A stretch of DNA of 64,000 nucleotides from Ferrovibrio sp. (GTDB lineage: Bacteria > Pseudomonadota > Alphaproteobacteria > Ferrovibrionales > Ferrovibrionaceae), in contig NZ_PEKV01000005.1 of assembly GCF_002796975.1 (NCBI RefSeq), positions 166,839 through 230,838 on the forward strand. The letters are read 5' to 3'. Below, piece after piece: positions 52,757 to 63,633 of this stretch. The position numbers and the translations under genes are program-made. The notes below the pieces were generated by a model. The model had not been told where the DNA came from. It worked only from the letters and a program-made list of their open reading frames with translations, and did no database searches. Position 1 is the stretch's first letter; every line of letters begins with the position of its first letter.

Positions 52757-53749
52757 TTAATCGATTTGCTGGATCGCGCTGAGGATCCAGCGACCAGTGC
52801 CGCCAGCACGCAGGAAGGTCCAGGTCTCGACGCTCTCACTGCGCTCGGTCCTGCTGCCCTCGACCACTGCGCCGCTGGCATCGGTGGTGTAGTCCAGCGC
52901 GCTCCAGCGCATCGCCACCGTCGCATAATCGATCCCGTCCTCGGACCAGGACTCGGCAAGGTCACCCTGTTCGAGATTGACGTCAGTGACGCGGTTGGTC
53001 AGGCCCTGGCTGGCGAGTGCGGAGAGTTCGCGGCCGAAATAGCCCAGCATCTCGGGCGTGACATGGCTGCGCAACGCTTCGAGATCGCCGTTCGACCAGG
53101 CGGTCTGGATCTCGCCCAGCGACTGCTGGAAAGCCTCGAAATCGGCGTCGCCGATCTGCGGTGCTGTGCCGCCACCGAGCATGGCGCCGGTGCGAGCCTG
53201 GGGCTGCGACGCCGGAATGTCGCTGATCGGCGTGCGGGCATACTGCTGGGGGCCACCCGCCATGGCGGGACGCTGCTGGCGGTTGCGGAAGAAGTTCATC
53301 GCCAGGCGGACAATGAAGAAGACCAGCGCCAGCTGCAGCAGCAGACCGACGATGCCGCCGAAGCCCATGGCACCGAGGCCGCCTTCGCCGAACAGGCCGC
53401 CGCCGAACAGCAGCCCGCCGATGCCCATGCCGATCAGGCCGCCCATCAGGGCCGGCATGAAGGGACGGTTGAAGAAGCCGGCAGGCTGCGCGGCGGCGGG
53501 TGCGCCAGCGGCGGTGCCCGGACGCGCGGCAGTGGTGGGCGCGGGCTGGGTGGTGGCGGGCGGCGTCACGCTGCGCTGGACCGGGGCGGCCGAAGGCGCG
53601 GTCTGGGTCGGCGGCGCCGCCTGGTAGGTGCGGGTGCCGCGGCTGCCCATGCTGCCGCCGCGACCGGCCCTGGCCTCGACCAGTGCCGGCAGCAGGACAA
53701 GGCCCACGGCCAGAATGGCGACGAGAATGGCGGTCGGTTTGCGGTTCAT
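52757..53749 (-). CDS. Tim44 domain-containing protein
   Basis: Signal/TM, Gly-rich TM segment, FEAFQQSLGEIQTAWSNGDLEALRSHVTPEMLGYF typical Tim44-like domain. Confidence 0.88.
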   Translation of the reverse strand: MNRKPTAILVAILAVGLVLLPALVEARAGRGGSMGSRGTRTYQAAPPTQTAPSAAPVQRSVTPPATTQPAPTTAARPGTAAGAPAAAQPAGFFNRPFMPALMGGLIGMGIGGLLFGGGLFGEGGLGAMGFGGIVGLLLQLALVFFIVRLAMNFFRNRQQRPAMAGGPQQYARTPISDIPASQPQARTGAMLGGGTAPQIGDADFEAFQQSLGEIQTAWSNGDLEALRSHVTPEMLGYFGRELSALASQGLTNRVTDVNLEQGDLAESWSEDGIDYATVAMRWSALDYTTDASGAVVEGSRTERSESVETWTFLRAGGTGRWILSAIQQID

Positions 53750-53793
53750 GATGGCCTGCCCTGAAGTTTATGAGAAGTTTATATGATGTAAGC

Positions 53794-53828
53794 AGCGGCA
53801 GCCGGAGTCGCAAGCCCCGGCCGCCGCT
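53794..53828 (-). terminator. Candidate thiC downstream hairpin
   Basis: agcggcagccgg...ccggccgccgct imperfect stem between thiC stop and Tim44 gene; no clear U-tract. Confidence 0.35.
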
Positions 53829-53842
53829 TTCGCACTGCGATA

Positions 53843-55636
<1,794 letters not shown>

Positions 55637-55721
55637 TCAGGCGACAGGAAATCCGGGATGTGGTGGATGTTCGCGGAATACAGGCGCGGCGAGTCATAAG
55701 ACTCTGGGCGACTGAACGACC

Positions 55722-55826
55722 GTTCCCTCCGCCGGCATGACCCGGATCAGGTTCTTAGGGTCACGGCGTTGCAAACGATCGAGTCTGCCGGCCGAATCTC
55801 AGCGCCCTAGCGGCGCCCCCCTCGGT
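55722..55826 (-). ncRNA. TPP riboswitch (THI element)
   Basis: Reverse complement: gaggggggcgccgctagggcgCTGAGAttcggccggcag...gACCCTaaGAACCTGATCCGGGTCATGCCGGCGGAGGGAA, upstream of thiC. Confidence 0.95.
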
Positions 55827-55867
55827 AACGGCGATGGTGGCGCAGGCTGCAATGATGGTCAACCGCT

Positions 55868-56218
55868 TTACGGAATGAAGGCGTAGGGCAGGGCGATGCC
55901 CAGCAGCGCCGGCGGCAGTGGCAGCAGCGCGAAGGCGAGGCTGAACCGCTTGTCCGGCCAGGCGAGCGCCTGGTGTCTGTAAGCCCGCAGCAGCCATGCC
56001 CCGACGAGCAGCATCAGCAGCCCGCCGCCGGTCATGCTGATGCCGGAGACCTGGTTCATCAGCAGCCATTGCTGCTCGGAGACATAAGCCGCCGATACGC
56101 GCAGGCCGTAATGGCGGTTCAGCGGCACCAGACGCAGCGCCATCGGCAGGCTGGCCAGTATCAGCAGCAGCGTCACGCCGAAGCCGATCCAGACCGATAT
56201 CTTCAGGTCGTGACTCAT
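55868..56218 (-). CDS. SdpI-like small membrane protein
   Basis: RLVPLNRHYGLRVSAAYVSEQQWLLMNQVSG matches SdpI/YhfL motif; 3 TM segments. Confidence 0.7.
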   Translation of the reverse strand: MSHDLKISVWIGFGVTLLLILASLPMALRLVPLNRHYGLRVSAAYVSEQQWLLMNQVSGISMTGGGLLMLLVGAWLLRAYRHQALAWPDKRFSLAFALLPLPPALLGIALPYAFIP

Positions 56219-56913
56219 CCGATCAGCCCCTTCTCGCGGAAGCTGGTATGGCCCTTGCGGCCGATGATCAGATGGTCATGCACGGCAATACCCATCGTCG
56301 CGGCGGCCGATGCCACCTGCCGCGTCATCTCGATATCGGCGCGGCTCGGTGTCGGATCGCCGCTTGGGTGGTTGTGCACCAGGATCAGCGCGGCGGCATT
56401 CAGTTCCAGCGCGCGTTTCACCACCTCGCGCGGATAGACCGGCGTATGGTCCACCGTGCCGCGCTGCTGCTGCTCATCGGCGATCACCTGGTTCTTGCGG
56501 TCGAGAAACAGGATGCGGAACTGCTCGACCTGTTCGTGCTGCAGCACGGCGCGGCAGTAATCCAGCAGGGCTTGCCAGTTCGACAAGGCGGGCCGCGCTT
56601 TGACCTCGGCCTGCAGCATGCGCAGGCCGGCTTCGCGCGTCACCTTCAGCGCGGCGATCACCGCCTCGCCGCAGCCCGGCACTTTCGACAGCCGTTCGGA
56701 CGGCGCCGCCAGCACGGCGGCCAGCGAGCCGAACTCCGCCACCAGCGCCTTGGCCAGCGGTTTGGTGTCGCCGTTGCGGAACACGCCGAACAGAATCAGT
56801 TCGAGGATTTCATAATCCGGTATGCCGGCCCCGGCGCTATCGAGGAAGCGGGCCCGCAATCTTGCGCGATGGCCGTGGTAGTGGGGTTTTTCGGTGTCGA
56901 CCGCTTCTGCCAA
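56215..56913 (-). CDS. radC: RadC/JAB-domain DNA repair protein
   Basis: LILVHNHPSGDPTPSRADIEMTRQVASAAATMGIAVHDHLIIG. Confidence 0.95.
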   Translation of the reverse strand: MAEAVDTEKPHYHGHRARLRARFLDSAGAGIPDYEILELILFGVFRNGDTKPLAKALVAEFGSLAAVLAAPSERLSKVPGCGEAVIAALKVTREAGLRMLQAEVKARPALSNWQALLDYCRAVLQHEQVEQFRILFLDRKNQVIADEQQQRGTVDHTPVYPREVVKRALELNAAALILVHNHPSGDPTPSRADIEMTRQVASAAATMGIAVHDHLIIGRKGHTSFREKGLIG

Positions 56914-56923
56914 TCAGCCTGTC

Positions 56924-57760
56924 TTACGCGTAGGGCGGCTTGTGCCAGCCTTTGGGCGAGAGCGTGAAGATCTCGTAGCCGGTCTCGGTGACGCCGATCG
57001 AATGTTCGAACTGCGCCGAGAGCGAACGGTCTTTCGTCACCGCGGTCCAGCCGTCCGACAGCAGTTTCACCTGCCATTTGCCGGCATTCACCATCGGCTC
57101 GATGGTGAAGAACATGCCGGTCTGCAGCGGCACGCCGGTGCCCGGTTCGCCGTAATGCAGGATGTTCGGCGGCTCGTGGAAAATCCGGCCCAGGCCGTGG
57201 CCGCAGAAATCGCGCACCACCGAGAAGCGCTCCTTCTCGACGAAGCTCTGGATCGCATGGCCGATATCGCCGGTGGTCGCGCCGGGTTTCACCACCTCGA
57301 TGCCACGCATCATGGCTTCATAGGTGATGTCGCTGAGCCGGCGGGCTTTCACGCCAACATCGCCGACATAGAACATCCGGCTGGTATCGCCGTGCCAGCC
57401 ATCCAGGATCACGGTGACGTCGATGTTGAGGGCGTCGCCGTCTTCCAGAACCTTGTCGCCCGGGATGCCGTGGCAGACCACATGATTCACCGACGTGCAG
57501 ATCGACTTAGGGAAGCCGCGATAACCAAGCGGCGCGGGTACGGCGCTGCGCTCGACGATGTAGTTGTGGCACAGCTCGTCCAGCCTGCCGGTGGTGACGC
57601 CGGGCTCGACATAAGGCGTGATGAAATCCAGCGTCTCGGCGGCCAGTTTACCGGCCGCACGCATGCCGACGAAATCTTCCGGCCGGTGCAGGCGGACCGC
57701 ACCGGCGTGGATGTCATCGTCGTCGTCGGTTTCGAGAATGCGGGCCTGGTTCTGGGTCAC
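56924..57760 (-). CDS. map: Type I methionyl aminopeptidase
   Basis: SVNHVVCHGIPGDKVLEDGDALNIDVTVILDGWHGDTSRMFYVG; CGHGLGRIFHEPPNILHYG. Confidence 0.97.
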   Translation of the reverse strand: MTQNQARILETDDDDDIHAGAVRLHRPEDFVGMRAAGKLAAETLDFITPYVEPGVTTGRLDELCHNYIVERSAVPAPLGYRGFPKSICTSVNHVVCHGIPGDKVLEDGDALNIDVTVILDGWHGDTSRMFYVGDVGVKARRLSDITYEAMMRGIEVVKPGATTGDIGHAIQSFVEKERFSVVRDFCGHGLGRIFHEPPNILHYGEPGTGVPLQTGMFFTIEPMVNAGKWQVKLLSDGWTAVTKDRSLSAQFEHSIGVTETGYEIFTLSPKGWHKPPYA

Positions 57761-57787
57761 GTATATTTTGCCTTGTGTATCAGGGCG

Positions 57788-58483
57788 TTACGGGTCTATT
57801 GGGAGCCGGCGGGCAATCGCGATGCCGGCCTCCGTCACGCTGCAGGCGTAACATAGCGCCTCGACCCCGGCATTCCTAGCCTCGATGAAGGCCGCGGCGT
57901 AGCCCGGATCGCAGTCGGCGGCAATGCGGAAATGGCTGCAATCGTCGCGCTGCACGACGAACAGCATCACGGCCCGGTGACCGGCTGCCACCATCGCCGA
58001 CAATTCGCGCAGATGCCTGGCGCCGCGCTCGGTGACGCAGTCGGGAAATTCCGCCAGCGGCGGCTGGCGGCTCAGATGCACGTTCTTGATTTCGAGATAG
58101 CAGGGCGAGCGGTCGCTTGCCGTGAGCAGAAAATCGACGCGGCTGTTGGCGCCGTATTTCACCTCCGGGCGATGCAGGTTGTAGCCGGTGAGTTCCGGAA
58201 TCACGTCATGGACCAGCGCCTCGGCAGCCAGCTTGTTCGCCAGCCCGGTATCGACGCCGACCATGCTGCCATTGTCGGCCTGCGCAATCACCCAGCCCCA
58301 GTTCAGCTTCCCCTTGCCCGGCTTGAGCCAGGTCCGGCTGCCCGGTTCGGTCAGGCCCAGCATCTGTCCCGGATTGGGGCAGTGCACGGTTTCCTCGCGG
58401 CCGTCGGCGAAGCGCATATCGGCCAGGAAGCGCTTGTAGCGGCGCAGCAGGATGGCCTGCGTCAGGGGCTGTGAAAACTGCAT
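57788..58483 (-). CDS. sfsA: DNA/RNA nuclease SfsA
   Basis: FADGREETVHCPNPGQMLGLTEPGS; KYGANSRVDFLL; EIKNVHL. Confidence 0.96.
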   Translation of the reverse strand: MQFSQPLTQAILLRRYKRFLADMRFADGREETVHCPNPGQMLGLTEPGSRTWLKPGKGKLNWGWVIAQADNGSMVGVDTGLANKLAAEALVHDVIPELTGYNLHRPEVKYGANSRVDFLLTASDRSPCYLEIKNVHLSRQPPLAEFPDCVTERGARHLRELSAMVAAGHRAVMLFVVQRDDCSHFRIAADCDPGYAAAFIEARNAGVEALCYACSVTEAGIAIARRLPIDP

Positions 58484-58539
58484 AACCCGCCTATAGCGGC
58501 GACTGGCCTACACGTCCAGCGCGTGCTATTTCCTGTCGT

Positions 58540-59301
58540 ATGACGGACGCGCCTAAAATCGTGACGGCTGCCATGCTGGTGATCGGCAACGAGATTCTCT
58601 CGGGCCGCACCCGCGATGCCAACATGTATTTCCTGGCCGGCAAGCTGACCGAAATTGGCATCCGGTTGCGCGAGGCGCGCGTCGTACCCGATATCGAGGC
58701 GACCATTATCGCGGCCGTGAACGAGCTGCGCGCACGTTATGACTATGTCTTCACCTCGGGCGGCATCGGCCCGACGCATGACGACATCACCGCGGATTGC
58801 ATCGCCAAGGCGTTCGGTGTGAGCATCGATATCCAGGCCGAAGCGCGCCGCCGGCTGGAGGCGCATTACGAAGCCGGCATGCTGAATGCCGCGCGGCTGC
58901 GCATGGCGCGGATCCCCGATACCGCCACGCTGATCGACAACCCGGTATCGGCCGCGCCGGGTTTCCGCATCGGCAATGTCATGGTGATGGCCGGCGTGCC
59001 GATGATCTTCCAGGCCATGGTGGCCAGCGTGGCGCCGACGCTGATCGGCGGCGACAAGCTGCTGTCGCGCACCGTGCTGGCGCTGGTGCCCGAAGGTGCG
59101 GTGGCCGAGGATCTTGGCGCACTGCAGAAACAGTATCCCGATGTTGACATGGGGTCTTACCCGGCCTTCCGCAGCGGGCGCGCCTCCACGGCCATCGTGA
59201 TGCGCTCCACCGACCCCAGCATGCTGGATGCCGCAGCCGATGCGATGTATGCCATCTTCCGCCGCATGGGCGGCGAGCCTTTCGAGAACGAGATCGTCTG
59301 A
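58540..59301 (+). CDS. CinA N-terminal-like (MoCF_biosynth) molybdopterin-binding protein
   Basis: AAMLVIGNEILSGRTRDANMYFLAGKLTEIGIRLREARVVPD...TSGGIGPTHDDITADCIAKAFG. Confidence 0.93.
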   Translation: MTDAPKIVTAAMLVIGNEILSGRTRDANMYFLAGKLTEIGIRLREARVVPDIEATIIAAVNELRARYDYVFTSGGIGPTHDDITADCIAKAFGVSIDIQAEARRRLEAHYEAGMLNAARLRMARIPDTATLIDNPVSAAPGFRIGNVMVMAGVPMIFQAMVASVAPTLIGGDKLLSRTVLALVPEGAVAEDLGALQKQYPDVDMGSYPAFRSGRASTAIVMRSTDPSMLDAAADAMYAIFRRMGGEPFENEIV

Positions 59302-59690
59302 TGCGCCTGTTCGTCCTGGCCGGCCTGCTCGCCGGTTCACTGGTCTCCGTTGCTGCTGCACAGCAGAATCCCGCCATGAATCCGGGCGGCAGTCTGGCGC
59401 CGCCACCGAAATTCCTCGGCCGCGACCTGCAGGCGCTCTGCGACAGTGCCGAAGGCAGCGCCCGCCTTACCGGCTGCCTGCGCTACCTGCAGGCCTCGGT
59501 GGCGATGTATGAACTGATCGTCGCCGATGGCAAGGAGATCACCTGGTTCTGCACGCCGCGCGAGGCGCCGGCCGCTCTGTTGCGCCAGCAATTCGTCGAA
59601 TGGGCGAAAGAAAATGGCGATCAACTGGGGCTGGACGCGATCCAGACCGTGCGGCAGGCCATGACCGATGCCTTCCCCTGTCAGGAATAA
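59301..59690 (+). CDS. Rap1a/Tai-like family secreted protein
   Basis: Signal peptide; LQALCDSAEGSARLTGCLRYLQASV...WFCTPR...AFPC pattern. Confidence 0.6.
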   Translation: MRLFVLAGLLAGSLVSVAAAQQNPAMNPGGSLAPPPKFLGRDLQALCDSAEGSARLTGCLRYLQASVAMYELIVADGKEITWFCTPREAPAALLRQQFVEWAKENGDQLGLDAIQTVRQAMTDAFPCQE

Positions 59691-59775
59691 CGCAGGCGTT
59701 ACCGCCGGCCCCATTTCTGCCGTAAGCCCAGCCTAGTCTCAATCTGGTATAGTGCCTCCCGGAGGTCGGGCTGCC

Positions 59776-60129
59776 ATGGGCAGAAACACGCCATTTGCCA
59801 TTCCCGTGCTGACCGTCGCCGGTCTGCTGGCGGCCTGCGGGCCGCCGATGGCCTGGCAGAAGCCCGGCGTCACCCTGGCGGAAGCCCAGGTCGACAGCCG
59901 GGACTGCGCAAACCTGGCGCGCGACCAGGCCTTCCGCGAAAGCTTTTTCGACGGTCCGTTTTACCGCGGCTACTACGGTGCCTGGCCGTCCCGCTTCGGA
60001 CCTTATCCGAGCCCCTATGGCTATTACCGGCATGATGCCTTCATGTACCGGCAGCAGCGCGAAGGCGACCTGCAGAATTTCTGCCTGCGCGCGCGCGGCT
60101 ATCATCTCGCACCGGTGGTGGAACAATAG
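59776..60129 (+). CDS. Small predicted lipoprotein (paralogue 1)
   Basis: Lipobox VAGLLAACG; C-terminal FCLRARGYHLAPV. Confidence 0.65.
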   Translation: MGRNTPFAIPVLTVAGLLAACGPPMAWQKPGVTLAEAQVDSRDCANLARDQAFRESFFDGPFYRGYYGAWPSRFGPYPSPYGYYRHDAFMYRQQREGDLQNFCLRARGYHLAPVVEQ

Positions 60130-60138
60130 GGGTTGGCG

Positions 60139-60468
60139 ATGCGACACGAGATTGCGCTTCTCTCATTGCTCATTCTGGCCTCCTGTGCGCCGACCACAGA
60201 ATGGGCGCGGACCGAGACATCGCTGGAGCAGCGCCAGAAAGACGAGAAGGAATGCCAGGACATCGCCAACTGGCAGGCGCTGGATGAAAGCGACAAGACG
60301 CGGCCGATCTATCCGCCGTTCCGCGACACCCAGTTCATCGTAGGCGGCGACGAGGATGGTGGCATCACCTCCTCCTATACCCGCCGCGGCCCGCGCATGT
60401 ATGAACTCGCGGAATACTGCATGCAGCAGCGTGGTTACCATCTGCAGCCCATCGCGAAAAAGTCATGA
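60139..60468 (+). CDS. Small predicted lipoprotein (paralogue 2)
   Basis: Lipobox LLILASCA; ALDESDKTRPIYPPF; YCMQQRGYHLQPI. Confidence 0.7.
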   Translation: MRHEIALLSLLILASCAPTTEWARTETSLEQRQKDEKECQDIANWQALDESDKTRPIYPPFRDTQFIVGGDEDGGITSSYTRRGPRMYELAEYCMQQRGYHLQPIAKKS

Positions 60469-60800
60469 TCCGCGTGGCCGCCATTTCGCTTTTTCTGCTG
60501 CTGGCGGCTTGCGCAACGACGCCGACCGAATGGGTGCGCAGCGATACCGGTGCCGTGCAGCGCGACAGCGACTACAAGGATTGCCGCAATATCGCCTGGA
60601 AGCAGGCGCTGGATGAAAGCTCGTCGACACGGCCGCTCTATCCGCCCTGGACCGGCACCGGTTTTAATACATGGGGTGCGCCCTGGCGCGAACCGCGCAC
60701 GCCATCTTACTTTGATCGCGGCCCGCGCGAGGCCGAATTCACCGATTACTGCATGCGCGAGCGCGGCTATCGCCTGCAGGTGGTCGGTTCAGCGCGCTAG
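60465..60800 (+). CDS. Small predicted lipoprotein (paralogue 3)
   Basis: Lipobox LLLAACA; ALDESSSTRPLYPPW; YCMRERGYRLQVV. Confidence 0.7.
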   Translation: MIRVAAISLFLLLAACATTPTEWVRSDTGAVQRDSDYKDCRNIAWKQALDESSSTRPLYPPWTGTGFNTWGAPWREPRTPSYFDRGPREAEFTDYCMRERGYRLQVVGSAR

Positions 60801-61790
60801 CGGTTCTTCCAGAACGCTGTCTGCCTTGTGGCAGGCCACTGCGCGGCCATCGGGCATTATCCTCAAGTCAGGTGCCGTGGTGTGGCAGCGATCCTTGGCA
60901 TAGGTGCAGCGATCGGCCAGCGCACAGCCGGGCGTCAGTGTCGTCTGGCTCGGCGGGTTGCCCTGCAGCAGGCTGCTGCGGCGCGCCTGACCGGGCGGCG
61001 GCGGTACCGGCTGCGGCAAGGCCGCGAGAAGTGCGCGCGTGTATGGATGCGCTGGCCTGGCGAAGATCGTCGCCGTGCTGCCCTGCTCGACGATGCGGCC
61101 GAGATACATCACAGCCACATGGCTGCACAGATGGTCGATCACCGCCAGGTTATGGCTGATGAACAGATAGGTGATGCCGTAACGCTGCTGCAGATCGGCC
61201 ATCAGGTTCAGCACCTGGGCCTGGACGGAGACATCGAGCGCCGAGACGGCTTCGTCGGCGACGATAAGCTTCGGCCGCGTGATCAGCGCACGGGCAATCG
61301 CGATACGCTGGCGCTGGCCGCCCGAAAATTCATGCGGATATTTTTCCATGTCGCCGGCGCGCAAGCCGACAGTGGCGAGCGTTTCGGCGACGCGATCGCG
61401 CTTTTCCGCGCGCGTCAGCTTCTCCAGCACATCGAGCGGCTCGGCGACGATGCGCTCCACCGTCAGGCGCGGATCGAGCGAGCCATAGGGATCCTGGAAC
61501 ACCATCTGGAAATCGCGCCGCGCCGCGCGCAGCTCTTCGACCGGCAGCGCATTCAGGTCGCGACCGGCAAAGCGCATGCGGCCCCGGCTCGGCCTTTCCA
61601 GCGCCATCACCAGCCGGGCCAAGGTCGACTTGCCGCAGCCGGATTCACCGACGATGCCGAGACTCTCGCCGGCCTGCACGGTCAGCGACACGCCATTGAC
61701 GGCAAAGACCTGTTGCGCCGGCGAAAACGGCGTCGCCCGTTTCAGCACATAGGTCTTGTGGATGTCGTCGAGCTCAACCAGCGCAGTCAT
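60789..61790 (-). CDS. Oligopeptide/dipeptide ABC transporter ATP-binding protein (DppF/OppF-like)
   Basis: Walker A GIVGESGCGKSTLARLVMALERPS; signature EFSGGQRQRIAIARALI. Confidence 0.94.
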   Translation of the reverse strand: MTALVELDDIHKTYVLKRATPFSPAQQVFAVNGVSLTVQAGESLGIVGESGCGKSTLARLVMALERPSRGRMRFAGRDLNALPVEELRAARRDFQMVFQDPYGSLDPRLTVERIVAEPLDVLEKLTRAEKRDRVAETLATVGLRAGDMEKYPHEFSGGQRQRIAIARALITRPKLIVADEAVSALDVSVQAQVLNLMADLQQRYGITYLFISHNLAVIDHLCSHVAVMYLGRIVEQGSTATIFARPAHPYTRALLAALPQPVPPPPGQARRSSLLQGNPPSQTTLTPGCALADRCTYAKDRCHTTAPDLRIMPDGRAVACHKADSVLEEPLAR

Positions 61791-62797
61791 GGTGCGCCTA
61801 CTGTCATGTCGGTGCGCCAGCATTCGGCCTGATGCGCCGGGCCGACAGCCGCATTGGGCGGGAACTCGGTGCGGCAGCGCGGCTCGACCAGCTTGCAGCG
61901 GTCGGCAAAGGCGCAGGCAGCCGGCAGATCGTGCAGGTCGGGCACAATGCCGGGAATGGTCGGCAGTTGCGGCCGCGGATGCGAAAGCCCCGGTGCGATA
62001 CGCGGCATGGCGCTGAACAGTCCGCGCGCATAAGGATGCGCCATGCGGGCAAACACCTCGCGCACCGGGCCGGATTCCACCGCGCGGCCGGCATACATCA
62101 CCAGCACGCGGTCCACCGTTTCGGCGATCACGCCGAGATCGTGGCTGATCAGCACCAGGCCCATGCCGGTTTCATCCACCAGCCGCCGGATCAGGTCGAG
62201 TATCTGGCCCTGGATGGTGACGTCCAGGGCCGTTGTCGGCTCGTCGGCGATCAGGATGTCGGGGTCACAGGCCAGCGCCATGGCGATCATCACGCGCTGG
62301 CGCTGGCCGCCCGACAGCTGGTGCGGATAGGCGTCCAGACGACTGCGCGGATTGGGAATGCCGACGCGATCCAGCAACTCGACGGTACGTTCGCGCGCCT
62401 GCGGGCCGCGCAGGCCGAGATGCAGCCGCAGCGGTTCGGCGATCTGGTCGCCGATCCGGTGCAGCGGATTGAGCGAGGTCATCGGCTCCTGGAAGATCAT
62501 CGCCAGGCGGTTGCCGCGCAGGCGGCACAGTTCCTTTTCGCTGGCAGCGAGAAGATCGCGGCCGGCGTAATTCACCTGACCACCCGTGGTGGCGCCATCC
62601 GGCAGCAGGCCCATCAGTGCCAGCGCGGTCAGCGACTTGCCGCTGCCGGATTCACCGACGATGCCGAGCGTCTCACCCTTGCCCAGCTCGAAGCCGATAC
62701 CGCGCACGGCCTCGGCAGGGCCGCGTGCGGTCTGCAGTGCGACACGCAGATCTTTGACCGAGAGAAGCGCGGGCCCGCCTGTTGTCTTCTCTGGCAT
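61787..62797 (-). CDS. ABC transporter ATP-binding protein (DppD/OppD-like)
   Basis: Walker [23 protein letters not shown]; signature [33 protein letters not shown]. Confidence 0.95.
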   Translation of the reverse strand: MPEKTTGGPALLSVKDLRVALQTARGPAEAVRGIGFELGKGETLGIVGESGSGKSLTALALMGLLPDGATTGGQVNYAGRDLLAASEKELCRLRGNRLAMIFQEPMTSLNPLHRIGDQIAEPLRLHLGLRGPQARERTVELLDRVGIPNPRSRLDAYPHQLSGGQRQRVMIAMALACDPDILIADEPTTALDVTIQGQILDLIRRLVDETGMGLVLISHDLGVIAETVDRVLVMYAGRAVESGPVREVFARMAHPYARGLFSAMPRIAPGLSHPRPQLPTIPGIVPDLHDLPAACAFADRCKLVEPRCRTEFPPNAAVGPAHQAECWRTDMTVGAP

Positions 62798-63633
62798 CAG
62801 CGTTGCCTCGACAGGCGTGGATCGGTCAGATCGCGCAATCCGTCGCCCAGCAGGTTGAAGCCGAGGACGGCGATGGCGATGGCGAAGCCGGGGAAAACCG
62901 CGAGGAAGGGTGTGCGGAAGACCAGCGCCTGGGCTTCGTTCAGCATGCGGCCCCAGCTCGGCGTCGGCGGCTGGGTGCCCAGCCCGAGGTAGGACAATGC
63001 GGCTTCGGCCAGGATGGCGAGCGCGAACTGGATGGTGGCCTGCACGACGATGACCGCCAGGATATTGGGCAGCACGTGTTCGATGGTGATGCGGAAGCTG
63101 CCCTTGCCGGCGCTGCGGGCCGCCAGGATATAGTCGCGCGCCCAGATCGCATTGGCCGAGCCGCGCACCACGCGGGCGAAAACCGGGATGTTGAAGATCG
63201 CGATGGCGACAACCGAATTCATCGTGCTGGGGCCGAAGATGGCGGCCAGCATGATCGCTGACAGAATGGCGGGAAACGCGAAGGTGAAATCGGCAAAGCG
63301 CATCACCAGCTCTTCGATCCAGCCGCGTCTTGCCGCCGCCAGCAGGCCGAGCGCGCTGCCCAGCGCCAGCCCGCCGCCGACCGCCAGCAGCCCGACGGTG
63401 AGCGAGTTCTGCGCGCCGGCCAGGATCAGCGACAGCACGTCGCGGCCAAAGGAATCGGTACCGAGCCAGTAGTCGGCCGAGGGCATCGCCATGCGGTGGC
63501 GGATGTTGATGGCGGTCGGTGAATATGGCGTCCAGACCAGCGACAGCAAAGCCATGCCCAGCACAAAGCCGGTCAGGACCGCGCCGACCACGAAGCTGCG
63601 ATGTTTGAATGCGCGTTTGATGAAGCTAGACAT
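62797..63633 (-). CDS. ABC transporter permease (DppC/OppC-like)
   Basis: HRMAMPSADYWLGTDSFGRDVLSLILAGAQNSLTVGLLAV. Confidence 0.95.
   Translation of the reverse strand: MSSFIKRAFKHRSFVVGAVLTGFVLGMALLSLVWTPYSPTAINIRHRMAMPSADYWLGTDSFGRDVLSLILAGAQNSLTVGLLAVGGGLALGSALGLLAAARRGWIEELVMRFADFTFAFPAILSAIMLAAIFGPSTMNSVVAIAIFNIPVFARVVRGSANAIWARDYILAARSAGKGSFRITIEHVLPNILAVIVVQATIQFALAILAEAALSYLGLGTQPPTPSWGRMLNEAQALVFRTPFLAVFPGFAIAIAVLGFNLLGDGLRDLTDPRLSRQR

Noticed and set aside
59301-60800. Toxin-immunity system at the Rap1a-like/lipoprotein cluster
   Set aside because: No toxin, effector or secretion gene is recognisable nearby; kept only as a low-interest observation.
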